Positions 7,826 to 14,618 of a stretch of 22,062 nt of DNA are shown piece after piece (the stretch's first letter is position 1; each line of letters starts with the position of its first letter). Below the pieces are notes generated by a model. It was not told where the DNA came from, made no database searches, and saw nothing but the letters and a program-made list of their open reading frames with translations. Position numbers and translations under genes: made by a program. This DNA is from Planctomycetota bacterium (GTDB lineage: Bacteria; Planctomycetota; Phycisphaerae; WQYP01), in assembly GCA_021785155.1 (NCBI GenBank), contig JAJYGE010000486.1:1-22062 (forward strand), in the 5' to 3' direction.

Positions 7826-8785
7826 GTGGCCAAACGATTCAAAGACCTTACGGAACAGGAAATTTTAGCGCTGGCGATTGGACAGGAAGAGGAAGATGGG
7901 AGAATTTATGGTGAATTTGCCCATAATCTGGCCAAGTCATTTCCCGCCACCGCTAAAATGTTCACGGAAATGCAGGCTGAGGAGGCGGAACATCGCCATA
8001 AACTCATTGAATTGCATCGGATAAAATTTGGTGAGCACATACCCTTGATTAAACGTGACGACGTGAAAGGCTTTATCAAGCGACGTCCCCTGTGGCTGGT
8101 GATGAAAACCGGCGTCAATGCCATGCGCCGGCAGGCCGAAATCATGGAGCTTGAAAATACGCGATACTATGAAAAAGCCGCCGGATTGGCGACGGATGCC
8201 GCCGTTCGGAAGCTTCTGGTTGATCTTGCGGAAGCCGAGCGCAAACACGCCACGACCGCGGAAGCCCTGGAGGCGGAACATGTGCCGGAATCGGTACAAC
8301 GTGAAGAGGCGGCGGCGGAACGGCGGTTGTTTATATTGCAGATTGTGCAGCCGGGTCTGGCCGGATTAATGGATGGCTCGGTTTCCACGCTGGCTCCGGT
8401 GTTTGCCGCGGCCATTGCCACCCAAGACAGTTTTAAGGCCTTACTGGTGGGATTGGCGGCATCCATTGGAGCGGGCATTTCCATGGCGTTTGCCGAGGCT
8501 TTGTCCGATGACGGAGCTCTGACCGGGCGTGGCCATCCGCTGATTCGCGGCGGAGTGTGCGGCCTGATGACCACCGCGGGCGGTATAGGCCATACGATTC
8601 CATTTTTAATACCCAACTTTCATGTTGCGCTGGGCGTGGCTATGGCGGTGGTGGTGGTGGAATTATTCTCAATCAGCTATATCCGGCACCGATACATGGA
8701 TACACCATTTTTACAGGCGACGTTTCAAGTGGTGGTCGGGGGCGTACTGGTTCTCATTGCCGGCTTCTTGATCGGCAGCGCATGA
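7826..8785 (+). CDS. mbfA: Membrane-bound ferritin/VIT1 fusion (MbfA-type iron exporter)
   Basis: With the GTG at 7826 the protein has 319 residues, close to the roughly 325 of proteobacterial MbfA. The GTG follows GGGAG by six bases, and the sequence from there (AKRFKDLTEQEILALAI) matches the usual MbfA start. An upstream ATG at 7682 would add 48 unlike residues. Residues 1-160 are a ferritin-like di-iron domain with ligands at Glu22/23, E53xxH56, Glu108/110 and E138xxH141. Residues 175-319 are a VIT1/CCC1 transporter domain (GLMDGSVSTLAPVFAAA, then AFAEALSDDGALTGRGHP) with about five membrane helices. In alphaproteobacteria MbfA exports iron and protects against iron and peroxide stress; that role is carried over by homology. 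It diverges from pfkB and lies next to a metal ATPase. Confidence 0.92.
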   Translation: MAKRFKDLTEQEILALAIGQEEEDGRIYGEFAHNLAKSFPATAKMFTEMQAEEAEHRHKLIELHRIKFGEHIPLIKRDDVKGFIKRRPLWLVMKTGVNAMRRQAEIMELENTRYYEKAAGLATDAAVRKLLVDLAEAERKHATTAEALEAEHVPESVQREEAAAERRLFILQIVQPGLAGLMDGSVSTLAPVFAAAIATQDSFKALLVGLAASIGAGISMAFAEALSDDGALTGRGHPLIRGGVCGLMTTAGGIGHTIPFLIPNFHVALGVAMAVVVVELFSISYIRHRYMDTPFLQATFQVVVGGVLVLIAGFLIGSA

Positions 8786-8821
8786 TAAAGGGTCGTCGGC
8801 AATCAATGGTTTAATTTTCCC

Positions 8822-8862
8822 GGTGCCCTGTTCCATCGTAATGATGGGCGGAACAGGGCACC
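8822..8862. repeat. Perfect 13-bp palindrome (stem-loop) after mbfA
   Basis: GGTGCCCTGTTCC (8822-8834) and its exact reverse complement (8850-8862) flank a 15-base loop. It lies between the convergent mbfA and lipoprotein genes. Neither strand has a U-tract after the stem, so a classical terminator is doubtful. Related sequence is present at 19608-19619 and 21927-21943. Confidence 0.75.
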
Positions 8863-8964
8863 AGTCCAGTGCGTTGCCAGGGCTTTTACCATTCCAAGCC
8901 CGTGGGCCGCAGGGTCCATGCCATTCCCGCGCCATAATGACTCACGTTGTTTTGTCGCGATGCC

Positions 8965-9180
8965 TTACCGCCAGTGGCCGCGGATCCAAACATACCGGCC
9001 CCAATAGGGCCGCCATACCCAATGGCCTGGAATCCATACCGCGCCTGGTCCCGGCGCGGCAACTGCAACACCAACCGGTGGGCCAGGGCGTGCCACAATG
9101 ACTGTGCGCGTGGCGCATCCAGCCAGAGACAATCCACCGATCAAGCCGGAAAGCACAATGACGCAAGCGGTTTTTTTCAT
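8965..9180 (-). CDS. Small YXWGXW-repeat-type lipoprotein
   Basis: With the ATG at 9180 this is a 71-residue lipoprotein precursor. That start follows GGAGG by seven bases and gives a textbook signal: MKK, a hydrophobic core, and the lipobox LAGC with the lipidated Cys22. A further upstream in-frame Met would put 18 extra residues before the signal and is rejected. After a Pro/Gly/Val linker, residues 49-71 carry the aromatic pattern WIPGHW.WRPYWGRYVWIRGHW, like the YXWGXW-repeat family often found in small envelope proteins. The function of that family is poorly known; exposure at the cell surface or periplasm is inferred from the lipobox. Its 5' leader carries a perfect hairpin (9198-9216). 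It lies downstream of, and possibly with, the DUF2934 gene, both stress-type small genes. Confidence 0.75.
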   Translation of the reverse strand: MKKTACVIVLSGLIGGLSLAGCATRTVIVARPGPPVGVAVAAPGPGAVWIPGHWVWRPYWGRYVWIRGHWR

Positions 9181-9197
9181 GGCGGAACCTCCAACGT

Positions 9198-9216
9198 GGA
9201 AAGCTTCAGGCTTTCC
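9198..9216 (-). promoter_or_regulatory. Leader hairpin before the lipoprotein gene
   Basis: On the minus strand GGAAAGC and GCTTTCC form a perfect 7-bp stem with a five-base loop, ending 17 bases before the ATG at 9180 and just before the GGAGG site. It could be a translation-control or mRNA-stabilising structure. Confidence 0.45.
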
Positions 9217-9245
9217 TGTAGAAGTTACACGCACCGCGTTGTCAA

Positions 9246-9262
9246 AAGTTGCACAGCAACTT
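9246..9262. promoter_or_regulatory. Compact palindrome between DUF2934 and lipoprotein genes
   Basis: AAGTTGC-aca-GCAACTT is a perfect 7-bp inverted repeat with a three-base centre. It lies 66 bases upstream of the lipoprotein ATG and 22 bases after the end of the DUF2934 gene. It could be an operator or the stem of a short transcript end. No U-tract follows on either strand. Confidence 0.4.
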
Positions 9263-9283
9263 CAGAAATTGTGCGCCTTACGT

Positions 9284-9556
9284 TTATCGGCCGGCCTTGA
9301 GCTGCCGTTCGGCCTCAATCCAGTCGGATGTTGCGTCACCGGGGCCGAATCCGCGCTTCAGATAAATCTGATGAGCTCGCTCGGCAATCTGTTCATGGGA
9401 AATCGGTGTGCTGATTGCGGCGACAGTTTTAGCGGGTGCTGTCGGGCCGCTGCCTTTGGCTGCCGATCGGGCGATCGGAGTGGGTGCAGCAGCCGGTGCC
9501 GTAACGCTGGGTTTCGCGGGTGCGGCGGGTGTTTTTGATTTCTTTTGGAAGGCCAT
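9284..9556 (-). CDS. DUF2934 domain small protein
   Basis: The 90-residue protein begins MAFQKKSK at the ATG 9556, which follows AGGAGA by six bases. An in-frame Met 19 codons upstream lacks a good ribosome-binding site and would swallow the leader hairpin. Residues 1-50 are a low-complexity Ala/Pro/Lys/Thr segment. The C-terminal 40 residues (ISHEQIAERAHQIYLKRG, then DWIEAERQL) are a clear DUF2934 domain, a short helical module of unknown function found in many soil and planctomycete bacteria, often near stress genes. No membrane segment is seen, so it is probably cytoplasmic; the basic, Ala/Pro-rich tail could bind nucleic acid, but that is a guess. The leader hairpin at 9577-9595 mirrors that of the neighbouring lipoprotein gene. 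Confidence 0.8.
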   Translation of the reverse strand: MAFQKKSKTPAAPAKPSVTAPAAAPTPIARSAAKGSGPTAPAKTVAAISTPISHEQIAERAHQIYLKRGFGPGDATSDWIEAERQLKAGR

Positions 9557-9889
9557 GTTATATCTCCTGTAAAACTGGCTTGAAACCGTCAAGCCATAAT
9601 CTTTTAACCCCAAAAACGCCCGGAAAACAGACCCAAAGGCGGTGCTTTCCTACCGTGGCATTCTGACTCTCAATTTCCCCGATCAATTGCTTGGACTTCC
9701 CCGGCATGGTACCCGAAAAAAGGGACTTTCCAGCGGGGACTTCACAAGTCACCATCTCTGTTGTATGAATTCCAGACTTCTAAGTCAAGCGCCAGAACAA
9801 TATTGGCCGATAAAGACAGTGCGAGATTACGGATAAACGCTATTAAATAGCCTTTTTTGTATCCTATTGCCTGAATAAAGGTATTTAGA
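9557..9889. other. Gene-poor stretch between DUF2934 gene and the vWA locus
   Basis: I see no convincing gene in these 333 bases. The left end is the leader of the DUF2934 gene with its hairpin. The rest would contain the promoters for the divergent neighbours, but no good -35/-10 pair stands out. The right end (about 9840-9890) is AT-rich. A minus-strand frame (10047-9742) crosses it but has no start context or recognisable domain. Confidence 0.4.
9577..9595 (-). promoter_or_regulatory. Leader hairpin before the DUF2934 gene
   Basis: GGCTTGA and TCAAGCC form a perfect 7-bp stem with a five-base loop. On the minus strand it ends 20 bases before the ATG at 9556, followed by AGTTTTAC and the AGGAGA site. 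Its geometry is nearly the same as that of the hairpin before the neighbouring lipoprotein gene. Confidence 0.45.
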
Positions 9890-9926
9890 ATGTCGCGGGG
9901 ATCAGGATCAACTTTTTCAGCACGGA

Positions 9927-10193
9927 GTGTACGTCTGGGAACTGCGCGGAGTTTTTTGGGATTTGGCCGCCCGCGCCGGTATACTGGCCAAGGAAGCAAC
10001 ACGAAGGGATTTAGAACCATGGCGCGTGCACCAAAGTTTGGCCGCACTTTTTCGCGCCGGCGTTTTATATTTTTTCACAGCCGTCCGAGGTTTAAAGTTC
10101 CGGGGAAAAAGCCGCTGGTCTGTGGATCTGCACCGGGGGGATATTCCGGGGCGAATGCCGGTAGAATTTCCGACCGACTCCTGGGGTGGGTGA
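9927..10193 (+). CDS. Possible small protein overlapping the 5' part of the vWA gene
   Basis: This 88-residue frame (GTG start) has a balanced, protein-like composition, for example ELRGVFWDLAARAGILAKEA and DLEPWRVHQSLAALFRAGVL. The competing frame on the same strand, used by the vWA gene, has no Asp or Glu in the 94 codons from 9890 and is very rich in Arg, Ser, Gly and Phe. The stop TGA overlaps a GTG of the vWA frame as GTGA (10190-10193), an arrangement typical of translational coupling. Against it, the GTG at 9927 has no proper ribosome-binding site, and the frame stays open upstream to 9879 without another usual start. That could mean a true start obscured by a frameshift near the T-run at 9913-9917. 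I recognise no family. Confidence 0.4.
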   Translation: MYVWELRGVFWDLAARAGILAKEATRRDLEPWRVHQSLAALFRAGVLYFFTAVRGLKFRGKSRWSVDLHRGDIPGRMPVEFPTDSWGG

Positions 10194-11104
10194 TATCGCT
10201 GCTTGTTCATGTCGTGGCGCTGTTTGTATTTGTTTTGGCCATTCACCTGCTGACAAAACTTCCCGCACCACCGCCACTGCCTATTATCATTCCGCAATCG
10301 TTTCTTTCCGGCAATCAGTTTACGCCGTTTAATAAAGATCCCGTTTCGCCCACGCATACGATGACGCTTCAAGATTTTCTCGGCGCGCATAAAGTCAATC
10401 ATTCGATCTCATCAGCGGCGTTGAGCGCCATGCTTAATGGTTCGGCATCCAACCAGCACCTTTTCGCCATCAGCCTCGGTCAGGGCGCATCGAGTTCGTC
10501 GATCAACGGTGCCCTGGGGGCGATGGGAATACCCGGAAAGGCCCTGGCGGGGATGCCGGCGGTATCATTTTTCGGAGTTCAGGCCCAGGCCAGGCGCGTG
10601 GTGTTTCTTGTGGACCACGCGGGCCGCATGGTCGGACATCTTTATCTGCTCAAGCGGGAAGTGCGAAGGTCGATCGGGCAGCTTCTCCCGTTTCAGAAAT
10701 TCGCGGTAATAGCGATTTCCGGGAAATATAAAATCCTGGGGCCGGACAGGCTCTTGCGGGCGTCACCGGACAATCGGACGCTGGTACGGAGAAAGGTGCG
10801 TAAACTCATTGCGGAGGGTCATGACTATGGATTGCTGCTGCCATTTTTGAAGCCCTTCGAGGCCGCGTGGGCCATGCACCCGCAGGTGATATTTTTCCTT
10901 ACTGATGGGTACGTTGATCCGCGACTGATTGCGGACATTCGCCACCTGAATTCAAAATATCCGGTTCACGTCTGCACATTTACATTTGTCGGTGGAAACC
11001 AACGCCATCAGGAAAATTTGCGCCGCATCGCCGCGGAAACCGCCGGCAAATTCAAGTACGTCTCGGCTCGCGCACTGGAACGCCGCCGCGACACGCGGCC
11101 ATGA
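10019..11104 (+). CDS. Membrane-anchored vWA-like protein with degenerate MIDAS
   Basis: The gene is clear from about 10170 onward; the start is not. Candidate starts are ATG 9890, ATG 10019 (AAGGGA nine bases before) and GTG 10190. The 10019 start gives 361 residues. One membrane helix (WVISLLVHVVALFVFVLAIHLL) begins about residue 57, followed by a Pro-rich linker, a Gly/Ser-rich stretch and a vWA fold: SFFGVQAQARRVVFLVDHAGRM, then QLLPFQKFAVIAISG and VIFFLTDGYVD. Planctomycete relatives normally read DxSGSM at the metal site; here it is DHAGRM, so metal binding through the usual serines is unlikely. The protein probably hangs outside the inner membrane and contacts a partner; none is encoded next to it. 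It converges on the GH31 gene, with 50 bases between the two stops. Confidence 0.7.
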   Translation: MARAPKFGRTFSRRRFIFFHSRPRFKVPGKKPLVCGSAPGGYSGANAGRISDRLLGWVISLLVHVVALFVFVLAIHLLTKLPAPPPLPIIIPQSFLSGNQFTPFNKDPVSPTHTMTLQDFLGAHKVNHSISSAALSAMLNGSASNQHLFAISLGQGASSSSINGALGAMGIPGKALAGMPAVSFFGVQAQARRVVFLVDHAGRMVGHLYLLKREVRRSIGQLLPFQKFAVIAISGKYKILGPDRLLRASPDNRTLVRRKVRKLIAEGHDYGLLLPFLKPFEAAWAMHPQVIFFLTDGYVDPRLIADIRHLNSKYPVHVCTFTFVGGNQRHQENLRRIAAETAGKFKYVSARALERRRDTRP

Positions 11105-11154
11105 CGCCTTAGCGCGTAATGATTTCAAATCCGGGATCGTGCCCGATGGCGTTC

Positions 11155-14100
11155 TCAAGTCGCTGGCCGGTAGGGCACCTTGACGCAATCCACATTGATC
11201 TTGCCGGTGTTGTTCTCATCGTGCCGGATCATGATGGTGTTATTTCCCGCCGCCAGTGGCAGATAAATGGCGATATGTTGCCAAGTATCCCAGTTTGCGG
11301 TTGAAGCAATGGCCAGTTCACCGGCCATGACGCCATTGACATACACATTCATGGTTTTGATCGTGTTAAGATCCGCGTTGGCTACGCGGAACACCACGCG
11401 ATACCGGCCCGCCTTATGCCGGCGCAGATAATACGTCGCGGCGGTGCCGGGCAATTCAAAGCCCGCGATAAATCCGCCCGCAGTGTAGCCCTTGTGATTG
11501 TTCATAATCACGGGCTTCTGGCAAGGGGAGAGGGCGAACAGATTGGCATCAACGTACATCGGGTTGTTCGTTTTCAGCGGTACCGTTGGCGGCGTGGGGC
11601 CGGAGATCGACGCATCGCCGGAGTCGAGAATTTCGAAATCTTTGTTGACGATCTGTCGGCTATGGATTTGTACATCAATTTTTTCCCCGGCTGGAATTTT
11701 AATCAGCGTGACCGGTCCGATGACATCCACATCCGTATGCCAGCCACTGGTCGCCTGCGAAAGGGCGTAGCGGTTGGCAACGGCTTTGACGGCTTGGCCA
11801 TTGACCGTCACCGCCGCCGCCGCATGTCCATGTACGCGCAGGACAAAATGCATGACGGTGGAACTGTAGGTGCCGCTATTGGCGGAAAGTTGAATATCGG
11901 TGCTGCCTTGGCGGGCCTGGGCGGAAATGACCTGGCGATGACACTGCCCATGTTGATAGTCATAGGATTCGCCATCATCATCGTAAAATTCGCCTTGGGT
12001 TCTTTGAGCCGCGGGATATATATCCAGGTAAATCATTTCCGGTTTGGAGGTATGAATGGCTTTAACCGGATCAGCGGTGGGGATAATGGCTCCGTCCTTG
12101 ATAAATAGCGGCCAATCCATCCAGGTGCCGGAATTCAACGCATAGTTAATCCATTGACCGCCTTTATAACGATCTCCACGGAAATAGTCGGTCCATTCGC
12201 CGGCGGGCAGATAGATGCGCCGCGTCAGGGATTCATCTTCTCCGGAGCCCATTTTCGCCAGGACCGGGGCGCAAAGAATCCAATTCCCGAACATCCATTG
12301 ATCGGACATGGATACGACATTGGGATCCTGCGGATAATCAAAGGTTAGTGGCCGCACAATGCCCACGCCCGTTTCAGTGCAGGCGGCGTGTTCCAGGGCG
12401 TAGGTGTAAAAGAACCAACTGTAACGCTGCCGAATAGCCTGTTTGACGGTTTCACAGGCCTGATCGCCGTAGACCCATGGCTGCCGGCGTTCACCGAGCG
12501 TGCAGTGCGTGCGCAGCGTGGGGCATACGGCGGTGAACTGGAACCAGCGGCTGTAACATTCGGGTGTGGGGTGGCCATTAAAGCCGCCGGTATCCTGGGC
12601 CCATCGCATCTGTCCGAGATTAATGGTATTAATCATGGCGAGCGTCTGCAGCCGCATAACCTCAAAGCCGGTATTGATATCGCCGGACCAGGTGGCATAG
12701 GCGTAGCGTTGCGAGCCGAGGTAAAAATTGCGATTGATGGACCAGACACGATTTCTCGGACGATCTTGACGCTGGCCTTCATACAGGGCCTGCTGCATGT
12801 GCATGAATTCAAAGTTTCCCATATTGCCGTAATCGGCTTCATCATTCCAGAAACCCACGATGCCATGCTGCATGCACTGATGCGTCCAGGTGGCGTGCCA
12901 GTACCATTGTCGGCATATTGGTTTATAGAAGTAGATCGGAAGAGACATCAGATGAGAAAAGTAATCCGCGAAGGGTTTTTCACCCGGCAGGAAAATATCC
13001 AGTTTTTTGGCTACGGCACCCTGCGTGGTCATGGGTTCAATTTGGCCCTTCATGGTGCTGATAATGATGCGGGGCTTCATGATGCCGGTAATTTTGCATT
13101 CCAGTTCGCGCGTCCAGTTGATCAGCGCATCGGGATTATCCGATGTGTAAAGCGCTTGCGAGTATTTCACGGGATTCCAGCGGAATTCGCCATAATGGCT
13201 GGCCCCCCAGTCCTTCCAGTCAAAATCCAGTGTGAAGTTGTCAATGGGAATATCCAGACTGCGATAGGTTTCCAGATAACCACGCAACAATTCCTGGTTG
13301 GTGCCCCATTGGGAATTGGTAAAGCCATACGCCCACTTGGGAAACAGTGGCATTTTACCACTGGCCATGGCCAGGCCCCGAAAAATCTCCGGCGGGGAAC
13401 CGACAAAGATAAATACGGTCAGACTGTTGGGGCGGAAGTAATTGCGGCCATAATTGTCCGCCTTGGGATTGCCGTAATAAAAGCCAATCTCTTCCGAGCC
13501 GATATGGAAGTAGCCGCCGTCGGAATCCACCAGAACTCCGTAGCCATCGGTGGTCCAGGTGAAAGGTGCTCCGCCGCCACCTTCAACGGAGGCTTCAACC
13601 TTGTAGGTATCATTGGGGACGCCGGCGCCGTCTTTAAGGATGGGAAGAATATTTTTAGACCAGCAGGCGGAATTGCGGATCCCATAAAACCTGGCACTGG
13701 TATTGCGACGGAAAGAAAAGCCGGTCTGGGCCTGATTATTCGGGTTCACCCGCAGCGATTCCTGCGTGGTTTGATGCAAGAGAACTTTGCCCTGCGAATC
13801 TAAAACTGTCAGTCGGCACGGGTTGCGATCAATGTGCAATTCAAAATGGCTGGTGACGATACGTATGGGATCGCCCTGAGCATCTATCTTCGCCGCCGGA
13901 TCGCCGGGGAATACAGCATTGGGATTCAACACCGGCGTATGTGGGTCACTTTTGCCACCTGCCAGCAGATCCAACCGCAGGATATGCGGGCTGAGCACAT
14001 GCACACGCAAAATATCCTGGCCAATCGCAATTTTTAATCCATTGGCTTCCAGATTCGCGCTGGATACATCTCCTAATTCCGGTGCAACGGTCGCATGCGT

Positions 14101-14169
14101 GCGGGTGGCAATCGCGGAGGTAACGGCGGCCGCGGAGGCCAGCTTAAGAAAGTCACGACGATTCGGCAT
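11155..14169 (-). CDS. Tat-exported GH31 family alpha-glycosidase with C-terminal CBM-like module
   Basis: This 1004-residue enzyme starts at ATG 14169 after GGAG. A twin-arginine signal (NRRDFLK plus a hydrophobic stretch, ending near THA at 26) sends it out folded. An N-terminal GH31 beta-sandwich (about 40-275) precedes the (beta/alpha)8 barrel. The likely nucleophile is Asp443 in GFWNDEADY, and the acid/base is Asp497 in TWSGDINTGFE; DTGGFNG follows at 526. A DUF5110-type beta domain and a C-terminal module of about 140 residues (YYLRRHKAGRYRVVFRVANA to INVDCVKV) resembling CBM35/CBM6 complete it. GH31 members act on alpha-glucosides, alpha-xylosides or related sugars; WNDEAD instead of the common DMNE leaves specificity open. 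It has no sugar transporter or regulator beside it. Export points to polysaccharide breakdown in the periplasm or outside. Confidence 0.9.
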   Translation of the reverse strand: MPNRRDFLKLASAAAVTSAIATRTHATVAPELGDVSSANLEANGLKIAIGQDILRVHVLSPHILRLDLLAGGKSDPHTPVLNPNAVFPGDPAAKIDAQGDPIRIVTSHFELHIDRNPCRLTVLDSQGKVLLHQTTQESLRVNPNNQAQTGFSFRRNTSARFYGIRNSACWSKNILPILKDGAGVPNDTYKVEASVEGGGGAPFTWTTDGYGVLVDSDGGYFHIGSEEIGFYYGNPKADNYGRNYFRPNSLTVFIFVGSPPEIFRGLAMASGKMPLFPKWAYGFTNSQWGTNQELLRGYLETYRSLDIPIDNFTLDFDWKDWGASHYGEFRWNPVKYSQALYTSDNPDALINWTRELECKITGIMKPRIIISTMKGQIEPMTTQGAVAKKLDIFLPGEKPFADYFSHLMSLPIYFYKPICRQWYWHATWTHQCMQHGIVGFWNDEADYGNMGNFEFMHMQQALYEGQRQDRPRNRVWSINRNFYLGSQRYAYATWSGDINTGFEVMRLQTLAMINTINLGQMRWAQDTGGFNGHPTPECYSRWFQFTAVCPTLRTHCTLGERRQPWVYGDQACETVKQAIRQRYSWFFYTYALEHAACTETGVGIVRPLTFDYPQDPNVVSMSDQWMFGNWILCAPVLAKMGSGEDESLTRRIYLPAGEWTDYFRGDRYKGGQWINYALNSGTWMDWPLFIKDGAIIPTADPVKAIHTSKPEMIYLDIYPAAQRTQGEFYDDDGESYDYQHGQCHRQVISAQARQGSTDIQLSANSGTYSSTVMHFVLRVHGHAAAAVTVNGQAVKAVANRYALSQATSGWHTDVDVIGPVTLIKIPAGEKIDVQIHSRQIVNKDFEILDSGDASISGPTPPTVPLKTNNPMYVDANLFALSPCQKPVIMNNHKGYTAGGFIAGFELPGTAATYYLRRHKAGRYRVVFRVANADLNTIKTMNVYVNGVMAGELAIASTANWDTWQHIAIYLPLAAGNNTIMIRHDENNTGKINVDCVKVPYRPAT

Positions 14170-14315
14170 GGAAGTAACTCCAAGTAGGGTATCATGTATG
14201 CGGCGAACGGTAGTGTCGCCGCCGAGCTCAAAAATGTCAAATCAGTCGATGGTTATGTGTTGAAAACACGTCGCGCGTAAAGTTTCACGCACCCGGACCG
14301 CGGAACCTGACCAAC

Positions 14316-14344
14316 TTGCCGCCGGCGATAAATGTTATTACAAT
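14316..14344 (+). promoter_or_regulatory. Promoter of the AbrB/Doc toxin-antitoxin operon
   Basis: TTGCCG (14316-14321) and TACAAT (14339-14344) are separated by exactly 17 bases. Transcription would start near 14351, giving a leader of about 34 bases with the AGGAG site before the ATG at 14385. Confidence 0.6.
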
Positions 14345-14350
14345 GTAATA
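14336..14350. promoter_or_regulatory. Palindromic operator over the -10 box of the toxin-antitoxin operon
   Basis: TATTAC-AAT-GTAATA is a perfect 6-bp inverted repeat with a three-base centre covering the TACAAT -10 box. AbrB/MazE-type antitoxins usually repress their own promoters, so this is the natural candidate site. Confidence 0.55.
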
Positions 14351-14384
14351 TTTCAAAGTGTGTCCTAATATCAGGAGTCGGATT

Positions 14385-14618
14385 ATGCCATTGATAAAAA
14401 CCATTCGGAAAGTTGGTAATGGCAGCGCGTTGCCGCTGGATAACACCATCATGGACCTGGTTGGCCTGCATGTTGGCGATCAGGTGCAGATTACCGTGGA
14501 TGGTCCGCGGTTGATTGTTACGGCGGCCAGCGCTGGGATCGGCAAAGAGGGGCTGGTTAAGATCATGGGTGAAATTCGTAAAAAATACGGCAAGGCATTG
14601 CGTGAGTTGGCAAAATGA
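14385..14618 (+). CDS. AbrB/MazE-type antitoxin
   Basis: The 77-residue protein starts at ATG 14385, seven bases after AGGAG; an in-frame ATG nine codons upstream lacks such a site. Residues 1-50 have the swapped-hairpin AbrB/MazE pattern: PLIKTIRKVGNGSALPLDNTIMDLVGL, then GDQVQITVDGPRLIVTAA (line runs read in segments 2-28 and 32-52). The basic C-terminal helix (LVKIMGEIRKKYGKALRELAK region) would bind the toxin. Its stop overlaps the toxin start as ATGA (14615-14618), so the two are translationally coupled. It should act as a dimer that represses the operon through the palindrome at 14336-14350 and neutralises Doc. Classic Doc partners are Phd-type; AbrB-type partners for Doc-family toxins are known but less common. 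Confidence 0.88.
   Translation: MPLIKTIRKVGNGSALPLDNTIMDLVGLHVGDQVQITVDGPRLIVTAASAGIGKEGLVKIMGEIRKKYGKALRELAK

Noticed and set aside
8822..8862. Rho-independent terminator for mbfA
   Set aside because: The stem is strong, but neither strand has a U-tract after it; kept only as a palindromic repeat.
12388..13803. 471-codon open frame on the plus strand opposite the GH31 gene
   Set aside because: It lies wholly antisense to a protein with clear GH31 motifs, has no ribosome-binding context or recognisable domain, and its residues mirror the GH31 codons.
14540..14615. Fic-type inhibitory motif (S/TxxxEG or EN) in the antitoxin
   Set aside because: SAGIGKEG near its middle has the wrong spacing, and Doc-type toxins are not restrained through that motif.
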